Shown: positions 44,189 through 53,433 of the stretch, in pieces | Numbering within the stretch: the first letter of the stretch is position 1 | Layout of the letters: each line of letters begins with the position of its first letter | Assembly: GCA_963792885.1 (NCBI GenBank) | Contig: CAWBXX010000002.1 | Coordinates: 868,001-932,000 of the forward strand | Length of the DNA: 64,000 bases | Source: DASWJZ01 sp963792885 | GTDB lineage: Bacteria; Pseudomonadota; Alphaproteobacteria; Rhizobiales; Afifellaceae | Direction of reading: 5' to 3' | Made by a program: the position numbers and the translations under genes | Notes under the pieces: generated by a model | Database searches by the model: none | What the model saw: the letters and a program-made list of their open reading frames with translations, nothing else | What the model was told of the DNA's origin: nothing

Positions 44189-46996
44189 TTGATTATTGGC
44201 TGGCGGGACACCGCTTTGGCGTTCGCCGCCGTGCCCGAGTTGGGGGCGCGACTTCTTTCGGCCGAGCCGGCGATCGTCTTTGCGCGCGACGGAAGCTGCG
44301 TTCTCTGGGCCAATCCCGCCGCGGGGCGGAAGCTCGGGACGAGGACCTTCGCGGCTCTCGCCGAGCGGGCGGTCGGCGCAACGTTGCAGCGATCGGTCGG
44401 CGGGCTCGCGCGCGCCATGACGGAGCAGGGCACGCTCGCCCGGTTGAGGCTGACCGACGACCTCGCTGCGCTCCCGGTCCTCTGCGGTTGCCGACTGGTC
44501 CGCGCAGGCGAGGAGCGCGGGCTTCTCGCCGTTGCGATGGAGCGCGTTGGAGCGTCCCCGGATTTCACGGAGCTCGCGGCCTTCTTCACCGGGGGCGCCA
44601 TGGCCGCCGCAGTCATCGACGCGGGCGGCGAAGTTGTCGCGGAAGGCGTCCGCGGCATCGCCGAATCGATCACCCGCGCGACCCCGACAGCCGCGTTCTC
44701 CGAAGGCGGGCGAGAGCTGCGGCTCTGCCTCGTCGATCGAAAAGTCGAGGCTGCGCCGCAGCCGCGCGTCGTCTTCACCACCATGTCCGCGGCGGTGGAC
44801 GGGCCGGGGCTCAGCATGCTCGCCGCGGCATTCCGCGAGGAAGCGGCACGCCTTGGCGCCGGGCAACAGGAAGAGCCGCCCGCCGCCAAGCCGCCGGAAC
44901 CCGTGGCAAGCGCCCCGGAGCCGCCGCGCGAGGAGCCGCCGAAGGCCGAGGCCGCTCCGCCCCCTGAAGCGCTGCCGCAGCGTGAAGCGCCGATGGAGGA
45001 AGAGCCGGCGCCGCGCCCCGTCATGGCAGGAAGGGTACCGCAGATTCTTTCGCGCGCACCGGTGCGCTTTCTCTGGCAGACCGACGCCGCTGACCGCTTC
45101 CTCTTCCTTTCGCCCGGCCTCATTCAGGCCGTCGGGCGCAACGCCGACATTGTCGGCGAGCGCTGGCAGGAAGCCGCCGCTCGGCTGAGGCTGGATCCGA
45201 CAGGACGGATCGCTGAGGCGCTTCGCCGCCGTGACACATGGAGCGGGCTTACCGCCTGGTGGCCGATCGAGGGCTCGAACGTACGCGTTCCTGTTGAGCT
45301 GACCGCGCTGCCGGTATTCGGCGGCGATCAGTCGTTCCAGGGCTATCGCGGTTTTGGCATCCTCCGCCCCGCCGAGGCGCTGATGCCGGCGACATTTGAG
45401 GCGCGCTTCGGTCCGCCGGCGCCGCTTGGCGAGCCGCAGCCGCCTTACGAGGAATCGTTTGCCGCCAACGTCGTCCCGATCCGCGCCGACCTCGAGCGTA
45501 TGGCCGACAGCGCGCATCTGAGCATGCAGGAGCGGAGTGCCTTCGAGGAAATCGCAGCTGCGCTTCGCGAGCGGATCACCTCCGGCCTGAGAGCGCCGGC
45601 TGTGGAGGCGACGCCGCCTGAAACGCAGAATGAAACGCCGGCCGAGTCATCTGCGGCGAGTGCGCCTCCGCCGTCCGAGATCGAGGACCGCCGTCCCGAG
45701 CCGCCGCCACCTTCTGAGCCTCCCGCGTTGGCGCCGGCCATTCCGGAGACGCGCCCGTCGGTGGCTTCGCGCCCGGCGCCGCGGACGGTTGAGCGCGCGA
45801 GGCAGTCCGGTCGCGTCGAGCGCACCGCGCTGGATGACGCGCGGCTTTCGGCTCTGAACGAGCAGCTCGCCGAGGCGCGGCGGCGGCTCCGCGAGATGAC
45901 GGCCATCCTCGACACCGCGACGGACGGCGTGGTCGTGCTCGATGCCGGCGGCGCGATTGAAAGCGTCAACGCCAGCGCCGAGGCGCTCTTCGGGCTTGAG
46001 GCGCATGAGATGGTCGGCCGCCGGTTCGACGATCTCCTGACGCCTGCGAGCCGGCAGTCGGCGCTCGACTACCTTTCCGGTCTTCGCGACAGCGGCGTCG
46101 CGAGCCTCCTTAACGAGGGTCGCGAGGTTGACGCTGCGGCCGGCGCCGGCTCGATCCCGCTCTTCATGACCATGGGGCGCATTTCGAGCGAGGAAGGGCA
46201 GCGCTTTTGCGCCGTGCTTCGCGACATCACGCATTGGAAGCGGATCGAATCGGAGCTGACCGCCGCGAAGCGGGCTGCGGAGGACGCCTCCACGCAGAAA
46301 TCGGAATTCCTCGCCCGCGTCAGCGACGAGATCCGCGCGCCGCTGAATTCGATCATCGGCTCTGCCGAGGCGATGATCGAGGAGCGCTTCGGCCCCGTCG
46401 ACAACGAGCGCTACCGCGAATACCTCCGCGACATCCGCGCCGCAGGTGAGAACGTCGTCAACCTCGTCAACGATCTCCTCGACATCTCGAAGATCGAAGC
46501 GGGCGGGCTCTCCCTCGAATTCTCTGCCGTGCCCTTGAACGATTTCGTGCGCGAGGCGATCGGGTTGATGCAGGCGCAAGCGAGCCGAGCACGCGTCGTG
46601 CTGCGCTCCAGCCTCTCGCGCGATGTCCCGGCGATCGTCGCCGACGAGCGCACGCTCCGCCAGATCGTGATGAACCTCCTCTCCCATTCCCTGCGCCACG
46701 CCGGGACGGGCGGCCAGGTGATCGTGTCGACGAGCCTCAGCGAAAGCGGCGAAGCGCTGCTCCGTATCCGCGACACTGGCCACGGCATGTCGGAGGAGGA
46801 AGTGGCGCGCGCGCTTGAGCCGTTCCGTGATCTTTCCATCGCAAGCCTGGCGGATCGCGCCGGCACCGGGCTCGGACTGCCGCTGACGAAGGCGCTCGTC
46901 GAAGCGAACCGCGCCACGCTGTCGATCAGAAGTGCCCGCGGCGAAGGCACGGTGCTGACCGTGACGGTCCCGCCGACGCGCGTCCTCTCGGAATAG
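44189..46996 (+). CDS. PAS-domain sensor kinase, PdhS/DivL-like, with Asp in place of the H-box His
   Basis: A 935-residue cytoplasmic protein. The N-terminal half has PAS-like segments and a long Pro/Glu-rich linker (about residues 225-290); a second linker lies at about 470-540. A PAS domain (ILDTATDGVVVLDAGGAIESVNA) leads to a kinase core resembling the rhizobial cell-cycle kinase PdhS (EERFGPVDNERYREYL, NDLLDISKIEAGG). The H-box reads ARVSDEIRAPLN, so the phospho-acceptor His is Asp713. The N-box is also altered (NLLSHSLRHAG), while DTGHGMS and GTGLGLPLTKAL are intact. Like DivL it may act as a pseudokinase scaffold. Confidence 0.85.
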   Translation: MIIGWRDTALAFAAVPELGARLLSAEPAIVFARDGSCVLWANPAAGRKLGTRTFAALAERAVGATLQRSVGGLARAMTEQGTLARLRLTDDLAALPVLCGCRLVRAGEERGLLAVAMERVGASPDFTELAAFFTGGAMAAAVIDAGGEVVAEGVRGIAESITRATPTAAFSEGGRELRLCLVDRKVEAAPQPRVVFTTMSAAVDGPGLSMLAAAFREEAARLGAGQQEEPPAAKPPEPVASAPEPPREEPPKAEAAPPPEALPQREAPMEEEPAPRPVMAGRVPQILSRAPVRFLWQTDAADRFLFLSPGLIQAVGRNADIVGERWQEAAARLRLDPTGRIAEALRRRDTWSGLTAWWPIEGSNVRVPVELTALPVFGGDQSFQGYRGFGILRPAEALMPATFEARFGPPAPLGEPQPPYEESFAANVVPIRADLERMADSAHLSMQERSAFEEIAAALRERITSGLRAPAVEATPPETQNETPAESSAASAPPPSEIEDRRPEPPPPSEPPALAPAIPETRPSVASRPAPRTVERARQSGRVERTALDDARLSALNEQLAEARRRLREMTAILDTATDGVVVLDAGGAIESVNASAEALFGLEAHEMVGRRFDDLLTPASRQSALDYLSGLRDSGVASLLNEGREVDAAAGAGSIPLFMTMGRISSEEGQRFCAVLRDITHWKRIESELTAAKRAAEDASTQKSEFLARVSDEIRAPLNSIIGSAEAMIEERFGPVDNERYREYLRDIRAAGENVVNLVNDLLDISKIEAGGLSLEFSAVPLNDFVREAIGLMQAQASRARVVLRSSLSRDVPAIVADERTLRQIVMNLLSHSLRHAGTGGQVIVSTSLSESGEALLRIRDTGHGMSEEEVARALEPFRDLSIASLADRAGTGLGLPLTKALVEANRATLSIRSARGEGTVLTVTVPPTRVLSE

Positions 46997-48370
46997 CTGG
47001 TACGCTTGTTCCTCGAAGATCGGCTCGACCGAGCGGCCCCAGCGGGTCTGGTATTGCCAGATCAGGCTTTCCGCCGGCGTCTTCCCGAGCGCCAGCGTCT
47101 CTTCGAGCGGATGCAGGTAGGGCGCCTCGTCGGAAGCTGCGTTCCCGGAGATGCCGCGACGCATCAGCCCGCTGCGCGCCAGGGCCACGACGTCGCGCGC
47201 AATATCGAGCACCGTTCGATTTCGGAACTTGGTGGCGAGCGCCGTCTTCGGCACCGCGTCGCGAAGCGCCTGCCGCTCCTCCGCCGTCCAGTCGGCGATG
47301 AGCGCCTTCGCACCGTCGAGCGAGGTCTGGTCGTAGAGGAGCCCCACCCATAGCGCCGGCAGCGCGCAGAGCCGCCGCCATGGCACGCCGTCGGCGCCGC
47401 GCATCTCGAGATATGTTTTGAGCCTGACTTCCGGGAAGAGCGTCGAGAGGTGGTTCTTCCAGTCGCCCATCGTCGGCCGCGGTGAAGGCAGATCGTTCGG
47501 CGCCAACCCCTCCATGAACTGCCGGAAGGTAAAGTTCGTCATGTCGTGGTAGCGGCCGCCGCGGACGGCGAAATACATCGGCACGTCGAGCGCCCAGTCG
47601 ACGTATTTCTCGAAGCCGAAGCCGTCGAGAAAGGCAAAAGGCAGCATGCCGGTGCGGTTCGGATCGGTGTCGCGCCAGGTCTCCGAGCGGTAGGAGAGGA
47701 AGCCGTTCGGACGGTTCTCTGTGAAGGGGGAATTCGCGAAGAGCGCGGTGGCGATCGGCTGCAGCGCGAGCCCGACACGCATCTTGTCGCGCATGTCGGC
47801 CTCGTCGGAAAAATCGAGGTTCACCTGCACCGTGCAGGTGCGGAACATCATGTCGCGGCCGAGCTTGCCGACCTTCGGCATGTAGTTCGCCATGATCTTG
47901 TAGCGCGATTTCGGCATGACCGGCGTCTCGGAGAGCTTCCATTTCGGGCTCATGCCGAGGCCGAGGAAGCCGATGCCGAGCGGGTCGGCGACCTGTCTCA
48001 CCTGCGCCAAGTGGGCATGCACTTCGCGGCACGTCTGGTGCAGCGAGCGGAGCGGCGCACCGGAGAGCTCGAACTGCCCGCCCGGCTCGAGCGAGATCGC
48101 GCCGCCGCCGATCGGATCGGCAAGCCCGATGATGTTCTCGCCGTCGTGGATCGGCTCCCAGCCGAGGAGACCCTGCATGCCTTCGAGCAGTGCCCGGATG
48201 CCTCGGGGACCTTGATAAGGCACCGGCGTGTGGCCGTCCTTGTAGAAGCCGAACTTCTCGTGCTCCGTGCCGATCCGCCATTCGACACGAGGCTTCGCTC
48301 CGGCCTCGAGATGCGCGGCGAGCTGATTGCGGCTTTCGATCGGCGTGTCGTCGGCTGTGTCGCGGGCCAT
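46997..48370 (-). CDS. gshA: Glutamate-cysteine ligase (plant-type), stop codon lost
   Basis: First enzyme of glutathione synthesis, about 457 residues. Motifs are IGTEHEKFGF, GGAISLEPGGQFELSGAPL, CTVQVNLDFSDEADM, FANSPFTENRPNGFLSYRS and MRGADGVPWRRLCALPALWVG (in part). The family C-terminus (PIFEEQAY) is reached at 47000-47002. The next codon is CAG where a TAG would be expected; the frame then stays open for about 450 codons antisense to the sensor kinase. I end the gene here, so it abuts the kinase stop exactly. Stop loss or base error is the likely cause. Confidence 0.9.
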
Positions 48371-48426
48371 GTCTTCCCCGGGAAAGGCGCCGGACCTTAA
48401 TCACGCGTCCGGCCGGCGCAAGCGTT

Positions 48427-49164
48427 TTATCGCCAATCACCGATGAATGATTGTACGAGCGCCAGAGCCGCCACCGCGGCGGTATCGGCTCTGAGGATGC
48501 GCGGCCCTAGCGACAGGGCTGTGACGTAGGGTCGGGCGAGGAGATCGGCACGTTCCTTCTCGGAGAATCCGCCTTCGGGCCCGATGAGAAGCGCGGCCGG
48601 TCCGTGCTTAAGGTTCGTGAGCGCGTCTGGCGGGCGCGCGGTCGGCGCCGCCTCGTCACAGAAGACGAGCCGCCGGGCCGGGTCCCAGTCCGCCAGAATG
48701 TCGGCGAGCTTCTTCGGCGCGTCGACCTCCGGGATGGCGAGCACGCCGCACTGTTCTGCCGCTTCGACGACGTTCGCCTTCATGCGCTGAATGTTCACGC
48801 GGCTGACCTGCGTGAACTCGGTCAGCACCGGAGAGAGCCGGCCGGCGCCCATCTCGACTGCCTTCTGCACCATGTAGTCGAGCCGCGCATGCTTGAGCGG
48901 CGCGAAGAGATAGTGGAGGTCGGGGAGGGGCGTCTGGTCGCGAAGCTTCTCTTCAACGACAAGGTTGCAGGTCTTCCGCCGCGCCTCCGCGATCCGCGCG
49001 CGCCATTCGCCTTCGCGCCCGTTGAAGAGAAGGATCGCGTCGCCGGCTTTCAGCCGAAGCACGTTCAGAAGGTAGTTCGCTTGGCCTGCATCCGCGGCAA
49101 CCCGCGCACCCGTGGCCAGCACGCTCTCGACGAACAGGCGCGGAGTCTTGAAATCGTAAGGCAT
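48427..49164 (-). CDS. rsmE: 16S rRNA (uracil-1498-N3)-methyltransferase RsmE
   Basis: A 245-residue SPOUT methyltransferase. The N-terminal PUA-like region is QANYLLNVLRLKAGDAILLFNG. The SAM-binding knot has MVQKAVEMGAGRLSPVLTEFTQ, AAEQCGVLAIPEV, LLIGPEGGFSEKE and SLGPRILRADTAAVAAL. It acts on ribosomal RNA. It lies 56 bp upstream of gshA on the same strand, the usual rsmE-gshA pair in rhizobia. Confidence 0.95.
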   Translation of the reverse strand: MPYDFKTPRLFVESVLATGARVAADAGQANYLLNVLRLKAGDAILLFNGREGEWRARIAEARRKTCNLVVEEKLRDQTPLPDLHYLFAPLKHARLDYMVQKAVEMGAGRLSPVLTEFTQVSRVNIQRMKANVVEAAEQCGVLAIPEVDAPKKLADILADWDPARRLVFCDEAAPTARPPDALTNLKHGPAALLIGPEGGFSEKERADLLARPYVTALSLGPRILRADTAAVAALALVQSFIGDWR

Positions 49165-49205
49165 CGAAACCGACCTTAAGAGCGTGTGGGGCCGGACGAA
49201 GATTT

Positions 49206-49223
49206 ACGGTTGACGTAAACCGT
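49206..49223. promoter_or_regulatory. Candidate higBA operator
   Basis: An inverted repeat ACGGTT-N6-AACCGT overlaps a TTGACG -35-like element and lies 22 bp upstream of the higB start. Toxin-antitoxin operons are usually autorepressed through such sites. Evidence is symmetry and position only. Confidence 0.45.
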
Positions 49224-49244
49224 CACGCCCTCTAGAGGAGCGGC

Positions 49245-49529
49245 GTGATACTGGGCTATCGGGACAAACGCACGAGCGCATTTGCCGGAGGCGCGTTCGT
49301 CCGGGAGTTTTCCGGTTTCACTCGCCAGGCCTACAAGCGCCTGGAAATCCTCGATGCCGCCGGCAGCCTGGAGGACTTGCGCGGCCTTCCGAGCAATTGC
49401 CTCGAAGCGCTTAAGAGTGAGCGGAGAGGACAATTCAGTATCCGTATCAATATGCAGTGGCGGATCTGCTTCGAGTGGCCGCGAGGCGCGGCGGGTCCGT
49501 CAAATGTCGAGATCACAGATTACCACTGA
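49245..49529 (+). CDS. higB: HigB/RelE-type toxin
   Basis: A 94-residue ribosome-dependent mRNA interferase-like toxin of the HigB family. Motifs are FVREFSGFTRQAYKRLEILDAAGSLEDL (in part) and GQFSIRINMQWRICFEWPRG, with C-terminal VEITDYH. It starts with GTG after GAGGAG. It precedes its antitoxin, the HigBA order (toxin first), with a 15-bp gap. Residues of the usual HigB active-site region look intact, so it may be functional. Confidence 0.9.
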   Translation: MILGYRDKRTSAFAGGAFVREFSGFTRQAYKRLEILDAAGSLEDLRGLPSNCLEALKSERRGQFSIRINMQWRICFEWPRGAAGPSNVEITDYH

Positions 49530-49544
49530 GGAACAGAGGCGACC

Positions 49545-49844
49545 ATGCCGCGTCCTGCCATACACCCCGGAGAAATCCTCGCCGACGAGCTTGCCGAGCT
49601 CGGCGTCACGCCGACCGAGCTGTCCCGCCAAATCAAGGTGCCGCCCAATCGCGTGACACAGATCATCCGCGGCAGTCGGGGGATAACCGGCGACACGGCC
49701 CTCCGCCTCGGACACTGGTTCAACACGTCGGCGCAGTTCTGGCTGAACCTGCAATCTGCATACGATATCCGAATTGCTCAGGAGAAGGCCGGTAGGGAGA
49801 TTGCGCGCCTGCCGACGCGTCCCGCGAACGTCGCGGCGGAGTGA
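49545..49844 (+). CDS. higA: HigA antitoxin
   Basis: A 99-residue XRE-family helix-turn-helix antitoxin: IHPGEILADELAELGVTPTEL, SRQIKVPPNRVTQIIRG and GDTALRLGHWFNTSAQFWLNLQ are standard HigA/VapI features. It neutralises HigB and represses the operon. It ends 17 bp before xseA. Confidence 0.93.
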   Translation: MPRPAIHPGEILADELAELGVTPTELSRQIKVPPNRVTQIIRGSRGITGDTALRLGHWFNTSAQFWLNLQSAYDIRIAQEKAGREIARLPTRPANVAAE

Positions 49845-49861
49845 GGGAAGGCGCCACGCAA

Positions 49862-51355
49862 ATGAACGCCCCGCCGACCAACGTCGCCGAATATACCGTC
49901 TCGGAGATTTCTTTCGCGCTCCGGCGGATGGTGGAGAACGAGTTCGAGCATGTGCGCGTGCGCGGCGAGGTCTCGGGTTTCAAAGGCGCCGCCGGCTCCG
50001 GCCATTGCTACTTCACCCTGAAGGACTCTGGCGCGGCGCTTGAGGCCGTGGTCTGGAAAACGACCTTCCAGCGGCTGAAGTTCAAGCCCGAGGAAGGGCT
50101 GGAGATCGTGGCGACCGGCCGGCTCACGACCTACCCGAGCCGCTCGCGCTACCAGCTCGTCGTCGACTACCTGGAGCCCGCCGGTGCCGGTGCGCTGATG
50201 GCGCTCCTGGAGGAGCGCCGCAAGAAGCTCGCGGCCGAAGGTCTTTTCGATGCCGCGCGCAAGAAGCCGCTCCCCTATCTCCCGGCGACGATCGGGGTCG
50301 TCACCTCGCCGACCGGTGCGGTGATCCGCGACATCCTGCACCGGCTGCGCGACCGCTTCCCGCGCCGAGTGCTCGTCTGGCCCGTGCGCGTGCAAGGCGA
50401 GGGGGCGGCGGAGGAGGTCGCCGCGGCGATCCGAGGCTTCAACGCGATCGCGCCAGACGGTGCCCTCCCGCGGCCCGACCTCTTGATCGTGGCGCGCGGC
50501 GGCGGCTCGATCGAGGACCTCTGGGCGTTCAACGAAGAGGTTGCCGTCCGCGCCGTCGCGACGAGCGCGATTCCCGTGATCTCCGCCGTTGGCCATGAGA
50601 CCGATACGACTCTGGTCGACCACGCCGCCGACCTGCGTGCCCCGACCCCAACTGGTGCAGCCGAGATGGCGGTGCCCGTGCGGGCCGAGCTTGCGGCATC
50701 GGTGCGCGAGCTTGCGAGCCGCCACGAGCTCGCGCTGTCGCGAGGCATGGAAGTCCGACGGCGCGAGGTGCTCGGGCTGACGCGGGCGCTTCCTTCGCTC
50801 GCCGATCTCCTGGCGCTCCCGAGGCAGAAGCTCGACGACGTTGGTGGCCGACTCGGCCGCTCGCTTTCGACCGAGGTGGCCAAGAAGCGCGAGCGCTACG
50901 CCGCAATTGGCGGCCGCCACAATCCGGCAATCCTTGCTCGCGCACACGCAGAGCGTCGTGAGCGGCTGACACAGATGATGGGGCGCATGGGCTCGGCGCA
51001 CGGGAATCTCGTTCGCCTCGCACGGCGCGATCTCGTGCGAACAAGCGCGCGCCAGAACGTCGCCGGCCTGGCGCGTGCTGTCGCCCGCCACCGCGAGCGC
51101 TACAGCCAAGTGTCGCGTCTCTTCCAGACGCTGCGCGAGACCGTGTCGCCGGACGCGATCCTCGCGCGCGGCTTTGCGATCGTGCTCGATTCGAGCGGCG
51201 GCACGGTGCGCTCGCCGGAACAGGTCGCAACCGGCGATCCGCTCCTGATCAAGGTGGCGCACGGCTCAGTGACGGCGACGGTCACGGACGGCCTCAAGAA
51301 GCCGCGGCGGCGCAGCGGCGGCAGCGCCTCCGGGGGCCAGGGCTCGCTGCTCTGA
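49862..51355 (+). CDS. xseA: Exodeoxyribonuclease VII large subunit XseA
   Basis: A 497-residue large subunit of exonuclease VII. It has an N-terminal OB-fold (YTVSEISFALRRMVENEFEHVRVRGE in outline) with GHCYFTLKD, and a catalytic domain with GVVTSPTGAVIRDILHRL, PDLLIVARGGGSIEDLWAFNEE, SAVGHETD and APTPTGAAEMAVP. It is followed by a long helical region and a C-terminal LARGFAIVLDSSGG. The start at 49862 matches the family N-terminus. Confidence 0.96.
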   Translation: MNAPPTNVAEYTVSEISFALRRMVENEFEHVRVRGEVSGFKGAAGSGHCYFTLKDSGAALEAVVWKTTFQRLKFKPEEGLEIVATGRLTTYPSRSRYQLVVDYLEPAGAGALMALLEERRKKLAAEGLFDAARKKPLPYLPATIGVVTSPTGAVIRDILHRLRDRFPRRVLVWPVRVQGEGAAEEVAAAIRGFNAIAPDGALPRPDLLIVARGGGSIEDLWAFNEEVAVRAVATSAIPVISAVGHETDTTLVDHAADLRAPTPTGAAEMAVPVRAELAASVRELASRHELALSRGMEVRRREVLGLTRALPSLADLLALPRQKLDDVGGRLGRSLSTEVAKKRERYAAIGGRHNPAILARAHAERRERLTQMMGRMGSAHGNLVRLARRDLVRTSARQNVAGLARAVARHRERYSQVSRLFQTLRETVSPDAILARGFAIVLDSSGGTVRSPEQVATGDPLLIKVAHGSVTATVTDGLKKPRRRSGGSASGGQGSLL

Positions 51356-51356
51356 G

Positions 51357-51704
51357 ATGACGAAGGCTCTGACTGCAAAGCTGCGCAAAATCTGCCTCGC
51401 GCTGTCCGAGGCGGAGGAGAAGGAAGCCTGGGGTGATCCGACTTTCCGGGTGCGCGACAAGATCTTCGCCATGGAGAAGCGTGGCGACGGCCGCATCTCC
51501 GTCTGGTGCAAGGCGCCGGAGGGAAGCCAGATGGTCCTGGTCGGCGCCGACCCGGAGCGCTTCTTCGTGCCACCCTATGTCGGGAAAAAAGGCTGGATCG
51601 GCGCGCGCCTCGACAAGAATCCCGACTGGGAGGAGGTCGCTAAGATCGTGCGGCGGAGCTATAAGCTGATCGCGCCGAAGAAACTCGCGGCCTCGACTGA
51701 GTAG
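51357..51704 (+). CDS. MmcQ/YjbR family protein
   Basis: A 115-residue MmcQ/YjbR-like protein with a CyaY-like double-wing fold: LRKICLALSEAEEKEAWGDPTFRV, KIFAMEKR, FVPPYVGKKGWIGARLD and IVRRSYKLIAPKKL. It may bind DNA; the function is unknown. It starts 1 bp after the xseA stop. Confidence 0.88.
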   Translation: MTKALTAKLRKICLALSEAEEKEAWGDPTFRVRDKIFAMEKRGDGRISVWCKAPEGSQMVLVGADPERFFVPPYVGKKGWIGARLDKNPDWEEVAKIVRRSYKLIAPKKLAASTE

Positions 51705-51739
51705 ACGGGCCTTTTCCCGCTTCTCCTTGAAGGTGACAC

Positions 51740-52510
51740 ATGCGCGTCCTCGTCATTGAGAACTATCCGAAGACCACGCTCGGGCTTGTCGGCGCCGAGC
51801 TTGAAAGAGCCGGCGCCGTCTGTGAGATCGTGCGCACCCATGCGGACGAGGCGCTTCCCGCAACGCCCGAGGGCTTCGACGCCCTTATCATGCTGGGCGG
51901 CGCGCAGGATGCGCTCGACGACGAGAACCATCCTTATCTGAAGCACGAGGCGGCGCTCGGGCGCGCGTTCGGGGACGCGGACAAGGCCGTACTCGGAATC
52001 TGCCTCGGCGCCCAGATCCTGGCACGCGGCTACGGCGCCAGAAACATCCTCGGGTGTCCGCTCGAATTCGGATGGCACGAAGTGCGCGCGACTGACGCCG
52101 GCCGCGCCGATCCTGTGCTGGCGGCGATCGGCGAGGCCGCGCCTATCTTCCACTGGCACCTCGACACCTTCACGCTGCCGCCGGACGCCGTGCATCTCGC
52201 GACAAGCGCGATGACGCCTGTGCAAGCCTTTCGCATCGGCCGCGCCGTTTACGGCATCCAATTTCATTTCGAGGCCGGAACGGAGCTCGTCGCAAGCTGG
52301 ACGCGCGATTTCGCCGCCGAGATCGCCGACTATGCGCCGGATTGGTTCGATCGCCATCCCACCGAGGCGGCGCGCCACGGGCAGTCGGCGGACGCGGCCG
52401 GAACGGCGCTGGCGCGGGCCTGGATAGCGCAGGCGCGCATGGCCTCCTCAAGCGGCGCTGGGCCGGCTAGAAGAAGGGCGAGCGAGTTCGTTTCGGAGCC
52501 GTCAGCATGA
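51740..52510 (+). CDS. Class I glutamine amidotransferase-like protein
   Basis: A 256-residue GMP-synthase-like amidotransferase. The nucleophile elbow GICLGAQ contains the catalytic Cys; the triad His and Glu probably lie in YGIQFHFEAG. The N-terminal ALIMLGGAQDALDDENHPYL fits free-standing GATase1 proteins that hydrolyse gamma-glutamyl compounds. The stop overlaps the ATG of an amino-acid binding protein by 4 bp, hinting that the transported compound is its substrate. Confidence 0.82.
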   Translation: MRVLVIENYPKTTLGLVGAELERAGAVCEIVRTHADEALPATPEGFDALIMLGGAQDALDDENHPYLKHEAALGRAFGDADKAVLGICLGAQILARGYGARNILGCPLEFGWHEVRATDAGRADPVLAAIGEAAPIFHWHLDTFTLPPDAVHLATSAMTPVQAFRIGRAVYGIQFHFEAGTELVASWTRDFAAEIADYAPDWFDRHPTEAARHGQSADAAGTALARAWIAQARMASSSGAGPARRRASEFVSEPSA

Positions 52511-53293
52511 AAAGAATCAAGATCGCCCTCGCGGCGCTGCTCTTCGCCGCCGCGCCCGCGGCAGCCGAGCTTCCGGACCTTGGCGGACGCAGCGTGAAGG
52601 CGGTGACCGAGAACGCCTACGTGCCGCTCAACTTCGCCGACCCGAAGTCGGGCGAGGGCATTGGCTGGGAATACGACGCCGTCAACGAGATCGCCAAGCG
52701 CCTGAACATCAAGGTCGAGTGGAACCTCTCGAGCTGGGACACGATGATCCAGGCTGTGCGCGAGGGCCAGTTCGACATCGGCATGGACGGCATCACCATC
52801 AACGACGAGCGCAAGGCACAGGTCGACTTCTCCGACCCCTACATGATCTCCGAGCAGTACATGCTCGTGCGCGCCGACGAGAACAAATTCTCCGACGCCG
52901 CAAGCTTCGCCAAGGACGACAAGTCTCCTGGTCGGCGCGCAGGTCGGCACGACGAACTTCTACACCGCCGTCTATAACGTGCTCGACGGCGACGAGGCAA
53001 ATCCGCGCATCAAGCTCTTCGACACGTTCGGCGCCTGCGTACAGGCGTTGAAATCAGGCGACGTCGATCTGGTGTTGATGGATAAGACCTCGGCGGCCGG
53101 CTACATCGGCGCCTCGCCGGGCTCCTTCAAGATCGTCGGCGAGCCGCTCGGACGCGAGGAGTTCGGCTTCATCTTCACCCCCGGCTCCGATCTCGTCGCG
53201 CCCATCAACGCGGCGCTCGCGGAGATGAAGGCGGACGGCACAATGGACAAGCTGAACGAGAAGTGGTTCTACGAATACCAATCGAACCAGTGA
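52507..53293 (+). CDS. Amino-acid ABC transporter binding protein (frameshifted)
   Basis: Periplasmic binding protein of about 262 residues, SBP_bac_3 family, with a signal peptide (ALAALLFAAAPAAAE). Landmarks are VTENAYVPLNFADPKSGEGIGWEYDAVNE (in part), GMDGITINDERKAQVDFSDPYM, then after the break VGAQVGTTNFYT and GREEFGFIFTPGSDLV. An extra base at about 52921-52928 separates AKDDK from LLVGAQV. It works with the permease 140 bp downstream. No ATPase gene follows in the window. Confidence 0.88.
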
Positions 53294-53387
53294 AGCGCAT
53301 AAGTGTGCTTCAGGAGCGTCGTCGCCCTATGGCTTGAGCACGGAGCCTATTCCGTGGCGGCAGTGGAGGCCGCCGCGGTCGCGGAGC

Positions 53388-53418
53388 GGACCGCCGGGTC
53401 GGGCCCGGCAGTGACGAC
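53388..53418. repeat. REP-like palindrome, single copy
   Basis: A copy of the element found at 28.5 kb, in opposite orientation: GCCGGGT-CGG-GCCCGGC with the flank AGTGACGAC. About 26 of 31 positions match the other copy's reverse complement. It lies between the amino-acid binding protein and its permease, and may stabilise the upstream mRNA. Confidence 0.6.
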
Positions 53419-53433
53419 AGACTTGGCACTGCG

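Noticed and set aside
43451..45517. A 688-codon minus-strand frame extending the phasin gene upstream
   Set aside because: Only the last 172 codons are phasin; the rest is antisense to the sensor kinase and has no family features.
45647..46996. C-terminal extension of glutamate-cysteine ligase
   Set aside because: It is antisense to a well-conserved kinase core; the ligase ends at its family C-terminus, so the extension is an artefact of a lost stop.
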